From Aequorivita aquimaris (GTDB lineage Bacteria; Bacteroidota; Bacteroidia; Flavobacteriales; Flavobacteriaceae), in NCBI RefSeq assembly GCF_001573155.1, contig NZ_JRWG01000010.1, positions 1 through 64,000 on the forward strand: a stretch of 64,000 bases of DNA, in the 5' to 3' direction. Shown here in pieces: positions 33,503 through 43,290 of this stretch. Positions within the stretch are counted from its first letter, which is position 1; each line of letters opens with the position of its first letter. The notes below the pieces were generated by a model. That model worked only from the letters and a program-made list of their open reading frames with translations, searched no databases and had not been told where the DNA came from. Both the position numbers and the translations under genes were made by a program.

Positions 33503-34536
33503 AATATAAAATTCTCCCCAATACTAATCTAAAAATCAGCAAACTCTGTCTTGGCACCATGACCTGGGGTCAACAAAACACAGAAGCTGAAGCCCACGAA
33601 CAGCTCAATTTCGCCATTGAAAAAGGCATCAATTTTATTGACTGTGCTGAAATGTATCCCGTGCCCGCAAACCCAAAAACACAGGGAAGAACGGAAACTT
33701 ATATTGGTAATTGGCTTGCAAAAAAGAAGAATCGCGAAGAGTTAGTTATCACTTCAAAGATTGCAGGGCCCAGCCGATCAATGGACCACATTCGACAACC
33801 GTTGGATTTCAGCAAAAAATCTTTGGAGGATGCGATTGATAAAAGTCTGAAACGTTTGCAAACAGATTATATCGATTTGTACCAGTTACATTGGCCGGAG
33901 CGCAATACCAATTATTTTGGGCAGCGTGATTATACCCATAAACAAGATGAAAGTTGGAGCGATAATTTTGGTGTAGTTTTAAATGATTTGGAAGGTTTTG
34001 TAAAAGTAGGAAAAATCCGCCACATCGGACTTTCAAACGAAACCCCTTACGGAGTTATGCGCTGTATGGAAGAATCGCGAAAAGGAAAGTTGAAAATTGT
34101 TTCAGTTCAAAATCCTTATAATTTGGTAAATCGGAAAGATGAAATAGGTTTAAGTGAAATACTTCAGCGGGAAAATATTGGGTATTTGCCCTATTCGCCC
34201 TTGGGTTTTGGAACGCTCAGTGGAAAATATTTGGATGGAAGTGCTGATGAAAATTCACGGATTAACCAATTCAAACAATACACGCGCTACAGCAGCAAAC
34301 CCGCAGTGGATGCTACCGAGAAATATTTTGAAATCGCCAAAAAGCACAACCTCCGTTTTGCACAGCTGGCACTGGCTTTTATTCTTCAAAAGAAATTTGT
34401 AACCGCGCCAATTATTGGCGCCACTTCCATCGAGCAACTTTCAGAAAATATTGAAAGCATTAATATTTCGCTTTCGAAAGAAATTTTAAAGGAGATTGAT
34501 GCCATCCACAACCAAATTCCGAATCCAGCGCCTTAA
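33499..34536 (+). CDS. Aldo/keto reductase (Tas-like)
   Basis: 345 residues. The AKR fold has the catalytic D-Y-K-H set in FIDCAEMYPVP, VITSKIAGPS and LYQLHWPERN. RHIGLSNETPYGVM, VSVQNPYNLVNR, YLPYSPLGFGTLSGKYLDG and IIGATSIEQLSENI complete the NADPH-binding signature. The insertion after LHWPERN, including NYFGQRDY, is that of Tas/NADP(H)-dependent aldo-keto reductases. The substrate is unknown. It is translated with xth and converges on the acyl-CoA dehydrogenase gene with a four-base overlap. Confidence 0.92.
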   Translation: MKYKILPNTNLKISKLCLGTMTWGQQNTEAEAHEQLNFAIEKGINFIDCAEMYPVPANPKTQGRTETYIGNWLAKKKNREELVITSKIAGPSRSMDHIRQPLDFSKKSLEDAIDKSLKRLQTDYIDLYQLHWPERNTNYFGQRDYTHKQDESWSDNFGVVLNDLEGFVKVGKIRHIGLSNETPYGVMRCMEESRKGKLKIVSVQNPYNLVNRKDEIGLSEILQRENIGYLPYSPLGFGTLSGKYLDGSADENSRINQFKQYTRYSSKPAVDATEKYFEIAKKHNLRFAQLALAFILQKKFVTAPIIGATSIEQLSENIESINISLSKEILKEIDAIHNQIPNPAP

Positions 34537-35897
34537 ACAAATGCGCTATAACCCGTAATAGCACGACCAACAATCAACGAGTTGATTTCTTTAGTGCCCT
34601 CGTAACTGTATATTGCTTCAGCGTCTGCAACAAAACGGGCTACATCGTATTCCAAGAGTATTCCGTTGCCGCCCATAACCTCTCGGGCTTGGCTTACCAC
34701 ATCGCGGGTTCGCATACTGCAGAAAACCTTTGCCAAAGAAGCGTGTTCGTCGGTCAGCAAACCTTCATCCTGCAATTCGGAAAGACGAAAACACAAGGTT
34801 TGCATCGCTGTAAGATTGGAAACCATTTCCACTAAATGGTTTTGAACCAACTGGTAGGAGGCAATCGGTTTTCCGAACTGTTCGCGTTTTTTGGTGTATT
34901 TCAGCGCGGCTTCATAAGCGCCTCTTGCGCAGCCCACGGCCTGCCAGGCTACTCCGGCCCGCGTCATTCGCAGTACTTTGGCGGTATCTTTAAAAGAATC
35001 GCATTTTTGAAGTCGGTCGCTTTCGGGAATTCTGCAATCCGTCATTGTAATCAAAGCATTTTGCACCGTGCGGAGCGCCATTTTGTTTTCAATCTTTTCG
35101 GCCTTAAAACCCGGATTTCCTTTTCGAACCAAAAACCCTTTTACTTGGTCGGAAGCTTCGTCGCGCGCCCAAATTATTGTAACATCTGCGAATGTTGCAT
35201 TCCCAATCCATTTTTTCTGTCCGTTTAAAACCCATTCGTCGCCTTCCTGTCTGCACGTAGTTCCCAAACCTCCCGCTACGGCAGAACCCACGTCGGGTTC
35301 GGTAAGCCCGAAGGCACCGATTAGTTCCATTTTTGCCATTTTAGGCAGCCATTCCTGTTTTTGCTCCTCACTTCCGCAGATGTAGATGGAACCCATAGCC
35401 AAGCCGCTGTGTACGCCAAAAAAGGTAGAAATAGAAACATCGACCCGCGCCAATTCCATCGCGATAATGCCTTCCATAACGTAGGTTTCGTAAGGTGTGC
35501 CGTAGCCTTCATAGGTAAGGCCGCAAATGTTCAGTTCTGCCATTTTTGGAATAATCTGAAAGGGAAATTCGGCTTTATTCCAATATTCATTTGCAATCGG
35601 CTTTATTTCGTCCTCCATAAAATTTCGCACTTTTATCTGAAGTTCGCGTTGTTGCGGAGTAAGTTTTAGCGCCATATCATAAAAATCGCCATCAATGGGC
35701 GGCAGTTTGTGTTGCCCCTTTTTTCCGCCTTTGTGTTTCAGCATTCGCATCAAACCCGCAAGTTGCCGATCGTCGAGTTCGCCCACGGTTTTCATAATTT
35801 CAGAAAGATCTACTTTTTGCGAAAGTTTCCCCAGCGCATCCAGATCGATATCCTGCATTAAGCTTATAGTCTGTTTTATTTTTGAAAAGAAGGACAT
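34533..35897 (-). CDS. Acyl-CoA dehydrogenase family protein
   Basis: 454 residues from the ATG at 35897 (MSFFSKIKQTISLMQ), preferred over an upstream ATG in the AT-rich leader. A helical N-terminal extension (about 1-65, with DRQLAGLMRMLKHKGGKKGQ) is unusual. It is followed by a normal ACAD core: GAFGLTEPDVGSAVAG for FAD binding, GQKKWIGNATFADV, MTRAGVAWQAVGCARGAYEA, VMGGNGILLEYDVARF and YEGTKEINSLIVGRAITG with the catalytic glutamate. The WIGNA motif points to the glutaryl-CoA dehydrogenase branch. It would oxidise an acyl-CoA in beta-oxidation or lysine/tryptophan breakdown, passing electrons to ETF. Confidence 0.88.
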   Translation of the reverse strand: MSFFSKIKQTISLMQDIDLDALGKLSQKVDLSEIMKTVGELDDRQLAGLMRMLKHKGGKKGQHKLPPIDGDFYDMALKLTPQQRELQIKVRNFMEDEIKPIANEYWNKAEFPFQIIPKMAELNICGLTYEGYGTPYETYVMEGIIAMELARVDVSISTFFGVHSGLAMGSIYICGSEEQKQEWLPKMAKMELIGAFGLTEPDVGSAVAGGLGTTCRQEGDEWVLNGQKKWIGNATFADVTIIWARDEASDQVKGFLVRKGNPGFKAEKIENKMALRTVQNALITMTDCRIPESDRLQKCDSFKDTAKVLRMTRAGVAWQAVGCARGAYEAALKYTKKREQFGKPIASYQLVQNHLVEMVSNLTAMQTLCFRLSELQDEGLLTDEHASLAKVFCSMRTRDVVSQAREVMGGNGILLEYDVARFVADAEAIYSYEGTKEINSLIVGRAITGYSAFV

Positions 35898-35962
35898 AGT
35901 GGTTTTTTTAGAATTGACTTCTAAAGATACCATTATGCGGTTTTCTTAAGGCTAAAAAAAAG

Positions 35963-37096
35963 TTAATTTGGAGGAAGCGGTTTTATCACGGTTTCATTTA
36001 CGTAACCTTTTAGGCTGTCTGCAGTTTGAATGTGGAACCACTTTTGGTTTTTGCCCAAAACTATGATGGTGTCGTTCTTTTTCAAACTTCCAAATTGTTC
36101 AAAGACCGAAGCAGGACCCTTGTGAACATCTGCACGGTTTCTTAAACTTATCGCCTTTACAATGGCCGATGGTTTTTCACTGGGCTGTATTTCGGTTTTT
36201 TTGATAAACGATAACGGGTTTATGGCGCCTTTCGATTTATAAATTCCAAAGTGAAGATGGGGCGCCGTAGTTTTTGCATTGCCCGTATTGCCTACAAAAC
36301 CAAGGGTATCGCCAATCTTTACCCTCTTCCCTTCGGAAACCGCAATACTATCCAAGTGCGCATAATAAATAGTTTTTCCGAAAAGCCCATCGCGCAGCCA
36401 AACCTGTTTGCCGCCGAGACCGCGTTCGCCCGCCGAAGTAATGATACCGTCAGTAACCGCAACCACGGGCGTGCCACGATTGGCAAAAATATCGACACCT
36501 TCGTGGGAGCGGCTTCCCGCATCGCGCGGATCTGCCCAAAAACTTTGAATGTTTTTATTATTTGCTCCGCTCACCGGAAACGCATAGATAGGTTCCGTAT
36601 AAATTTTCAGCACAAAGGGAAACTGCAATTGCATTTGTGGCTGGACGATAACTTTATAAAAACCGAAGGCCTCAATTTCCTGTGAAAGAAATGCTTTTTT
36701 GTCTTCGGAAGATTTTAAAAGTTTGAAAGATTTCAATGAATCGGTTTTCGCTTGAAAAAGGTCAACAAATACCAAGGCGGAATCGGGCTGTTTCTCAACC
36801 TCAACCACAATCCGTTCGCCTTCTTTCAACTGAACGTTATAGCTGTAAACGTTGAAATTTTCTTCAGAAAAAACACCGCTTTCAGAATACGGCAACGTAA
36901 TTTGAATACTATCGCGCTTTGCGGTTTCAAAGGCATTTTTCCATCGAAGTAACAATGAATCGTTCTTTGAAAAGTTGCGTTCGTAAACCTCCCTTGCTGT
37001 TGGTTGCACGATTACATCGGCCGCTTTGCGCACTTGCTTGCAGCCCATAAACACCATTCCAAAAAGGAAAATATTTAAGTAAAATCTCAAATTCAT
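35963..37096 (-). CDS. M23-family peptidase lipoprotein with SH3 domain
   Basis: 377 residues from the ATG at 37096 (MNLRFYLNIFLFGMVF), which gives a lipobox FMGC (C19); an ATG eleven codons earlier would spoil the signal. The LytM domain has RSHEGVDIFANRGTPVVA and APHLHFGIY, the zinc-site residues of endopeptidases that cut peptidoglycan cross-links. A bacterial SH3 domain (about 310-372, RNRADVHKGPASVFEQFG to KGYVNETVIKPL) binds the wall. It is anchored in the envelope and follows radA on the same strand. Confidence 0.9.
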   Translation of the reverse strand: MNLRFYLNIFLFGMVFMGCKQVRKAADVIVQPTAREVYERNFSKNDSLLLRWKNAFETAKRDSIQITLPYSESGVFSEENFNVYSYNVQLKEGERIVVEVEKQPDSALVFVDLFQAKTDSLKSFKLLKSSEDKKAFLSQEIEAFGFYKVIVQPQMQLQFPFVLKIYTEPIYAFPVSGANNKNIQSFWADPRDAGSRSHEGVDIFANRGTPVVAVTDGIITSAGERGLGGKQVWLRDGLFGKTIYYAHLDSIAVSEGKRVKIGDTLGFVGNTGNAKTTAPHLHFGIYKSKGAINPLSFIKKTEIQPSEKPSAIVKAISLRNRADVHKGPASVFEQFGSLKKNDTIIVLGKNQKWFHIQTADSLKGYVNETVIKPLPPN

Positions 37097-37129
37097 AGCA
37101 GTGCTAAAGTAGCAGAAATTATACCACAA

Positions 37130-38491
37130 TCAACCAAAAAGATGGTGCACCACATCGTGCACTTTTGCCACTTTTATGATGTTAATGTGGAAGTTTTGCT
37201 TCGGAATTTTGCAATATTTTGAAATAACGATAGAAGTAAACCCAAGTTTTTCGGCTTCCAAAATACGTTGTTCCACTCGGGTTACGGGACGCACTTCACC
37301 TGCCAGACCTATCTCTGCAGCAAAGCAAAGTCGCTTGTCTATTGCAATATCAATATTGGAGGAAAGCACGGCGGCAACTACTGCCAAATCGATTGCGGGA
37401 TCGTCAACGGTAATTCCTCCGGTAACATTCAGAAAAACATCTTTTGCGCCAAGTTTGAAACCTGCCCGTTTTTCCAAAACGGCAAGAATCATATTCAACC
37501 GTTTTGCGTTATACCCGGTGGCACTGCGCTGTGGCGTACCGTAAACGGCGCTGCTCACCAGGGCTTGAATTTCTATCATCAACGGGCGCATGCCTTCCAA
37601 AGTTGCGGAAATTGCGGTTCCGCTTAAATCTTCGTCATTTTTAGAAATCAAAATTTCCGAAGGGTTTGAAACTTCTCTTAAACCGCTGCCCTGCATTTCG
37701 TAAATTCCCAATTCGTTGGTACTTCCAAAACGGTTTTTATTCGCCCGAAGAATTCTGTAAATATGGTTGCGGTCGCCTTCAAACTGCAAAACCGTATCAA
37801 CCATATGTTCCAAAATTTTTGGGCCGGCGATGTTTCCATCCTTGGTGATGTGGCCGATTAAAATTACTGGCGTTGCGGTTTCCTTTGCAAACTTTATAAG
37901 CTCGGCTGTAGTTTCACGAATTTGCGAAATGCTTCCGGCAGTACTCTCAATATAATCTGTGTGAAGGGTTTGGATGGAATCAATCACCACAATATCCGGT
38001 TCAATTTCTTCAATATTTCTGAAGATATTTTGTGTTTTTGTTTCCGTTAAAATGAAACAATTTTCTGAAACAGGCTGGATACGTTCCGCCCGCATTTTTA
38101 TTTGCTGGGCACTTTCTTCCCCCGAAACATACAGCGTTTTATAGGGCAACTGCAGCGCAATTTGAAGCATTAACGTACTTTTCCCAATTCCGGGTTCGCC
38201 GCCCAAAAGCGTTAATGAGCCGGGAACCAATCCGCCGCCGAGCACACGGTTCAATTCGTTGTTTTTTGTATTTAAACGTGCTTCGGCTTGGGTTGAAATT
38301 TCAGAAATACGCTGTGGTTTCGCAACTCTTTTGGAGGTACCTTCGGAAGCTTTCCAACTCACCTTTTCAGCTTTTTGGATTACTTCCTCGGCAATGGTGT
38401 TCCATTCTTTACAAGAGTTACACTGCCCTTGCCATTTGGCATATTGTGCGCCGCAGTTTTGGCAGAAAAATGTTGTCTTTGTTTTGGCCAT
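37130..38491 (-). CDS. radA: DNA repair protein RadA
   Basis: 453 residues. The C4 zinc finger is C10, C13, C24, C27. The RecA-like ATPase has Walker A GGEPGIGKS at 97-105. A KNRFGSTNELG motif near 251 is specific to RadA, and the Lon-protease-like C-terminal domain contains GGITVDDPAIDLAVVAAVLS. RadA is a branch-migration helicase in recombination and replication-fork repair. Its stop lies 33 bases before the M23 peptidase start. Confidence 0.97.
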   Translation of the reverse strand: MAKTKTTFFCQNCGAQYAKWQGQCNSCKEWNTIAEEVIQKAEKVSWKASEGTSKRVAKPQRISEISTQAEARLNTKNNELNRVLGGGLVPGSLTLLGGEPGIGKSTLMLQIALQLPYKTLYVSGEESAQQIKMRAERIQPVSENCFILTETKTQNIFRNIEEIEPDIVVIDSIQTLHTDYIESTAGSISQIRETTAELIKFAKETATPVILIGHITKDGNIAGPKILEHMVDTVLQFEGDRNHIYRILRANKNRFGSTNELGIYEMQGSGLREVSNPSEILISKNDEDLSGTAISATLEGMRPLMIEIQALVSSAVYGTPQRSATGYNAKRLNMILAVLEKRAGFKLGAKDVFLNVTGGITVDDPAIDLAVVAAVLSSNIDIAIDKRLCFAAEIGLAGEVRPVTRVEQRILEAEKLGFTSIVISKYCKIPKQNFHINIIKVAKVHDVVHHLFG

Positions 38492-38538
38492 AATAGTTCC
38501 GCTAAAATAAATATATTTACGCTACAAACCTTCGCTAA

Positions 38539-41406
38539 ATGAAACGCTTATTCCTCACATTTTTTTTATTGTGTTTTTGTTCGTTGGTTTCCACCGCACA
38601 ACGATACCAATTCAAAAAATATAAAACAGAAGAAGGGCTGGTAAATAACGAAACCTTTGCTATAATACAAGATAGCAATAACAAAATTTGGGTAAGTACT
38701 ACTGGCGGAATAAGTTGTTTTAACGGAAAAACTTTTAAAAACTACACTACGGAAGACGGCTTAGCTTCCAATATTGTTTTCAGCATTTTTGAGGATAGCA
38801 AGGGTCGTATTTGGGCTGGCACACTGGATAATGGTGTAAGCATTATTGAAAACGGAAAAATTACAAATCCAAAAGGCGTTGATTTTGACTTTTTGGGAAG
38901 TGCTACCTATATTTTGGAAGGTAGCGACGGCACTATTTATATCATTTTCGTAAAAGGCATAGTGACCTACAAAAACGGAAAGCTGGAGTATTTGCTAAAA
39001 GGAACTGAGGAAAACCAAATCTCAGGGTTTCAAAGTGCAGATTGGCATGATGACAATACTCTATATATAGCTTCATCTAATAGGGGAATTTTTAAAATGT
39101 CACTTAATCCACTAAAAATTGAAAACATTTACAATGAAAAAGACGGGATAAACAACATTTGCTATTCAGTTTTTGTGGATGGCAAAAAGGATGTTTGGGT
39201 GGGAGCTTATGGCGAATTATATAAAATATCAAACGGGAAGCTTACAAAATATAAATTCAAGCAAGAGGATTTTGACGAAAACCGTGTTTATGGAATTCTC
39301 GAAGAAAATGAAAACGAGCTCTTTTTAAGTTTTGAAGGGAATGGCTTTGGAATATTCAATAAGCAAACGGGAGATTTAGAGGTCATTAATGAAGCACAAG
39401 GTCTTCCTTCCAAATACATTTACCGAATGATTAAAGATACTGAAGGCAATTACTGGATGACCAGTTATGGCGAAGGTATTATACGGTTCAGGGATATGGC
39501 TTTCAAAATTTATGATGACACACAGGGGTTGCCGTCCAAATCTGTAAATGCAATTGTGGAATGGGACGGGGAATTGCTCATGGCCACAAATGACGGTGTG
39601 TTTGCATTAGATGAACACAAGAAAATTCGGCCCATCACTAAAAGTGGTGCAATAAAGAATCTATTTGTTACACCAAATGATAACCTTCTCTATACTACAG
39701 AAACAGCAGTTTTTGAGCATGCAAAGAGCAACCCTAGGCCCAGATTAATAGATGAGGGCGATTATAATCTATTGTTCGAAAAGCAGAATAAAACTTTTCT
39801 TTTTGGTACCGATAAAATTAAAGTTTTGACAAAAGATTCAATCTATTTTATAAAATCTCGAAGAGCTATAACCATTGTGCCTATCGCAGATCGGTATATA
39901 CTTGGCAAAATAGGCGGTCTGTTTCAAATGAATGATAGAAAAACAGATACCATTCCTGGACTTCATCCCAATTTGCACAATGACTTTAGAAGCTTGGATG
40001 CCATTAATGCAAATGAAGTACTGGCTGGAAACGAAAAAAAATTATACCACATAACACTTCAGAACGAGCATTTTAAAATTCAGACTTTTGAGATGAATCG
40101 ATTTGCCTCCTTAAAACAATTTCGGGCATTGAAGGTTGATGGAAAAAATTTATGGTTGGCGGGCAGAGACATGTTGCTGAAAGTTGATTTGGAACTTTTG
40201 TTGCAAAAAGATAGCATTGTGTCAAAAAAATATACCACTGTGTCACATTTTTTGGAAAATGACATAGATTTCAATTCGCTTTTAATTACCGAAGACAAAA
40301 CCATTTTGGCCACTTCCCTCAGCGGAATGCTCGCTTTTGATGAAAAAACATATCTTCCAAATTCGCAGCCTCCAAAACTTGATCTTTCGGGAATTCTTCT
40401 GTTCTCAGAACCTTTAGTGGATAGTCTTTACAAAACCGGCAATGGCATTGTTCTTCCGCATCAAAAAAACTATTTAAGCTTTTCAATGGAAGCGATAACG
40501 TTCACCAACCCAGAAAACGTTCACTATAAATATAGAATGAAAGGACTTCGGGATGGAAATGAATGGACCCAACCTACAAAAGACCCTATCGCAGTGTTTT
40601 CTTATCTTCCGCCAGGTGACTATACTTTTGAGTTTATTGCGGATAATGGTGATGGTGTATGGCAAAACCACCCGTTTCAATATGCATTTGTGATAACTGT
40701 TCCGTTTTGGAAAACTTGGTTTTTTTGGGTTTCTTTATTATCTGTTTCATCATTAAGTGTTTTTTTATTTTATTATTTCAAAAACAAAGCAGAACAAAAA
40801 AGAAATGAAGCATATACCCACAATCTCATAAAAGCGCAAGAAGAAGAACGTACTCGTGTGGCGCGCGAGCTTCACGATAGCGTTGGACAAAAATTGATGC
40901 TGCTCACAAAAAAAACCAAAACAAACGGCAACCAAGAAATGGAGTTTTTAGCGGCTAATACTTTGGAAGAACTACGTGCAATTTCGAGAGGTCTTCATCC
41001 TGCAACACTGGAACGTTTGGGTCCCACGGCTGCCATTCGGAATATGGTTGATGAAGTGGACTCTAACACAAATATTTTTTTTACCCATGAAATTGATGAT
41101 ATAGATGCTTTGTTAAGTAGAGAGGCATCATTACATTTGTATAGGATTATTCAGGAAACTTTAAACAACATGGTGAAGCATGCCGAAGCCAAAGCCGCTT
41201 CGGTTACAATTGAAAAAAAGGGCCATACCATTGAAGCTACTATTGCAGACAATGGAAAAGGCTTTGAAATTTCAGAAAAAGTAATGATCAGTACTAGCCT
41301 CGGGATGAAAACTTTAATGGAACGCGCAAAAATTTTACACTCAAAAATTGATATAAAAAGTCAAATCAATAAAGGAACAACCATAACGCTAATTATCCCG
41401 ATATAA
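38539..41406 (+). CDS. Two-component-propeller sensor histidine kinase (HisKA_3)
   Basis: 955 residues. A signal peptide (to about 20) precedes two periplasmic seven-bladed propellers with repeats such as GLVNNETFAIIQDSNNKIWV and GLASNIVFSIFEDSKGRIWA (about 25-620), then a Y_Y_Y domain (about 640-718), one membrane span (about 722-746) and a HisKA_3 core with H779 in RTRVARELHDSVGQKL, and a HATPase with DNGKGF. The layout is that of the hybrid sensors of Bacteroidota but without fused receiver or HTH. The response regulator starts immediately after the stop (no gap), so they form a dedicated pair. The ligand is unknown; no glycan genes are adjacent. Confidence 0.92.
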   Translation: MKRLFLTFFLLCFCSLVSTAQRYQFKKYKTEEGLVNNETFAIIQDSNNKIWVSTTGGISCFNGKTFKNYTTEDGLASNIVFSIFEDSKGRIWAGTLDNGVSIIENGKITNPKGVDFDFLGSATYILEGSDGTIYIIFVKGIVTYKNGKLEYLLKGTEENQISGFQSADWHDDNTLYIASSNRGIFKMSLNPLKIENIYNEKDGINNICYSVFVDGKKDVWVGAYGELYKISNGKLTKYKFKQEDFDENRVYGILEENENELFLSFEGNGFGIFNKQTGDLEVINEAQGLPSKYIYRMIKDTEGNYWMTSYGEGIIRFRDMAFKIYDDTQGLPSKSVNAIVEWDGELLMATNDGVFALDEHKKIRPITKSGAIKNLFVTPNDNLLYTTETAVFEHAKSNPRPRLIDEGDYNLLFEKQNKTFLFGTDKIKVLTKDSIYFIKSRRAITIVPIADRYILGKIGGLFQMNDRKTDTIPGLHPNLHNDFRSLDAINANEVLAGNEKKLYHITLQNEHFKIQTFEMNRFASLKQFRALKVDGKNLWLAGRDMLLKVDLELLLQKDSIVSKKYTTVSHFLENDIDFNSLLITEDKTILATSLSGMLAFDEKTYLPNSQPPKLDLSGILLFSEPLVDSLYKTGNGIVLPHQKNYLSFSMEAITFTNPENVHYKYRMKGLRDGNEWTQPTKDPIAVFSYLPPGDYTFEFIADNGDGVWQNHPFQYAFVITVPFWKTWFFWVSLLSVSSLSVFLFYYFKNKAEQKRNEAYTHNLIKAQEEERTRVARELHDSVGQKLMLLTKKTKTNGNQEMEFLAANTLEELRAISRGLHPATLERLGPTAAIRNMVDEVDSNTNIFFTHEIDDIDALLSREASLHLYRIIQETLNNMVKHAEAKAASVTIEKKGHTIEATIADNGKGFEISEKVMISTSLGMKTLMERAKILHSKIDIKSQINKGTTITLIIPI

Positions 41407-42060
41407 ATGCTTGAAAAGAGTAAAATTTCCGTTGTTATTGCAGATGACCATCCTATGATTTTAAAAGGACTGCATGATGAGCTACAGGCAAATAACTATA
41501 ATGTTTTGGGCCAAGCGGCCAATGGCATGCAGGCGCTGGAGCTTATTTTAACACATAATCCAACCATAGCTCTTCTTGACATTGATATGCCACTTTTAAC
41601 GGGTTTTGAAGTTATAAAAATGGCCAAACAAAAGAAGGTTGACACTAAGTTTATAATCTTATCCTTTCATAAAGAGAATGACTACCTATCCCAGGCCAAA
41701 GCACTTCAAATAAATGGTTATCTTCTGAAGGAAGACTCATTTTCTGAAATTGAAGATTGTATTCAATGTGTTTTAAATAATGATGTATGCTTTAGCCGCT
41801 CGTTTGACGCCTCTTCATTAGTAACCGTTTCAGAAGATTTAAAAAAAATAAAGCATTTAACCTCTTCTGAAAAAACGATTTTAAAGTTAGTAGCAGAACA
41901 AATGAGCAGCAGCGAAATTGCAGAACAACTTTTCATTTCAATACGAACGGTAGAAAAACACCGGAGCAACATAATCATGAAGCTGGAAATTGAAAATACT
42001 ACCACCAATGCTTTGACCAATTGGGCATATTTACACAAAAATGTTATTAAAGAGCTATAG
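41407..42060 (+). CDS. LuxR/NarL-type response regulator
   Basis: 217 residues. The receiver has D58 in IALLDIDMPLLTGFEV, with ADDHPMI at the acidic pocket. The C-terminal LuxR helix-turn-helix reads LTSSEKTILKLVAEQMSSSE and ISIRTVEKHRSNIIMKLEI. It begins on the base after the kinase stop, a coupled operon. The target genes cannot be seen. It converges with the pseudo-esterase gene with two bases between stops. Confidence 0.94.
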   Translation: MLEKSKISVVIADDHPMILKGLHDELQANNYNVLGQAANGMQALELILTHNPTIALLDIDMPLLTGFEVIKMAKQKKVDTKFIILSFHKENDYLSQAKALQINGYLLKEDSFSEIEDCIQCVLNNDVCFSRSFDASSLVTVSEDLKKIKHLTSSEKTILKLVAEQMSSSEIAEQLFISIRTVEKHRSNIIMKLEIENTTTNALTNWAYLHKNVIKEL

Positions 42061-42062
42061 GT

Positions 42063-43211
42063 TTAATAACCAAAATCAGCTTTTATCTTGTCTGCCCTGT
42101 CCAATAATTTATCAATGGTTATAAAATCTACCTCTTCTTTATCGTAGGCTCCTTGAAAAATTTTCATGGCTTTTTTGGGCTCGCCGGTTTCTTCGTAATA
42201 ACGTCCCAAATAATAATCTCCCAATACCGTATCTGGATATTGTCTTTTTGCCAAGGTTGCAATCTCTCGCAAAGATTCCCATTGGTTTCGTTTTTCTGAA
42301 GCAGTGGCCGTAGCTATAAAATCATTAACGCGAATGTTGTTTGTAATGCCAAAAAGATCCTCTATCACCTTATATTTATCAAGCAGATATTGGCTAATTG
42401 GCGTATCCAATTTCAATAAAACTTCAGTGTATTCCTTTTTGCTAATTGGTCTATAAACCGAAAATATTTTTTCCAAAGCATTCGGAATGCCACGACCACC
42501 CAAAGAATAGTGGGTAGCACCATCAAAATTATCATAATAATAATTGAAGGATTTGCTTTTCAAACCGTTTAATTGGTTGTTAAGGTCTTGGGTAGATTCC
42601 ATCAAGCCTTTAATATCGTCAGTTCCCGTAGCCAAATAATAGAATATTTTTCCGGGAATTTGTGGAATGCGTTCCACAAGGCGCTCTTCCATCATAGGAG
42701 CCATATCTGGACTTAGATTTATATAACCATTCAGCAACGGCGGATCTTTAAAGAGATAATAATTTAAAAAATTGGCCGTAAAATCGTGCCCCACACCAAT
42801 GATGAACTTTGCGGTGCGATACTTTTTATCAATATATGGAATAAGTTCCATCCCAATAAATTCAAAAAATTGGGCACCCTTTTCGCCAGGCATAAAAGTA
42901 TTGTCGTCATAAGAGCAATCTTCATAACGTAAATCACCTTGCATAACGCCAACTACTATAGACTCTGGCATATCTTCCCAATAACTGAAATAATCAACGT
43001 TTCCAGCTACTGGCTCAAAAAGATAATCAGCATCCAGCACCAAAACTATGGGGTATTTTTTATCAATATTGGTATCGTAATTTCTGGGAAGTTGAATTTT
43101 TAATCTTCGAGACTCGCCAAGTTTGTCAGAATTGAACTCTTCGTAAATTATTTGGGAAAATGAAGCATAATTGAGCAGCACACAAACTGCGAATAGTAGG
43201 ATTTTTTTCAT
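42063..43211 (-). CDS. Esterase-D-like alpha/beta-hydrolase protein, nucleophile Ser replaced by Asp
   Basis: 382 residues. A signal peptide (1-19, ending ASFSQ) precedes an alpha/beta-hydrolase domain (about 20-270, with KYPIVLVLDADYLFEPVAGN, IPYIDKKYRTAKFIIGVGHD and GYINLSPDM), then a TPR-like helical tail (about 300-382, DYYLGRYYEETGEPKKAMKI). At the nucleophile elbow the sequence is G-V-G-H-D-F-T-A, where carboxylesterases of this family have serine. It may be a non-catalytic binding protein, or use aspartate as haloalkane dehalogenases do. It is exported to the periplasm. Confidence 0.72.
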   Translation of the reverse strand: MKKILLFAVCVLLNYASFSQIIYEEFNSDKLGESRRLKIQLPRNYDTNIDKKYPIVLVLDADYLFEPVAGNVDYFSYWEDMPESIVVGVMQGDLRYEDCSYDDNTFMPGEKGAQFFEFIGMELIPYIDKKYRTAKFIIGVGHDFTANFLNYYLFKDPPLLNGYINLSPDMAPMMEERLVERIPQIPGKIFYYLATGTDDIKGLMESTQDLNNQLNGLKSKSFNYYYDNFDGATHYSLGGRGIPNALEKIFSVYRPISKKEYTEVLLKLDTPISQYLLDKYKVIEDLFGITNNIRVNDFIATATASEKRNQWESLREIATLAKRQYPDTVLGDYYLGRYYEETGEPKKAMKIFQGAYDKEEVDFITIDKLLDRADKIKADFGY

Positions 43212-43290
43212 TGGTTAGAATTTTTAGGCTGCGGAAAGATAACAAATTTTCAATTTGTGTTTTTTTCACCGAAAAATTATTTCGAAAAAA

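Noticed and set aside
38500-38538. TATATTTA as a shared promoter for radA and the propeller kinase
   Set aside because: It lacks the final G of TAnnTTTG on either strand and the spacing is not distinctive.
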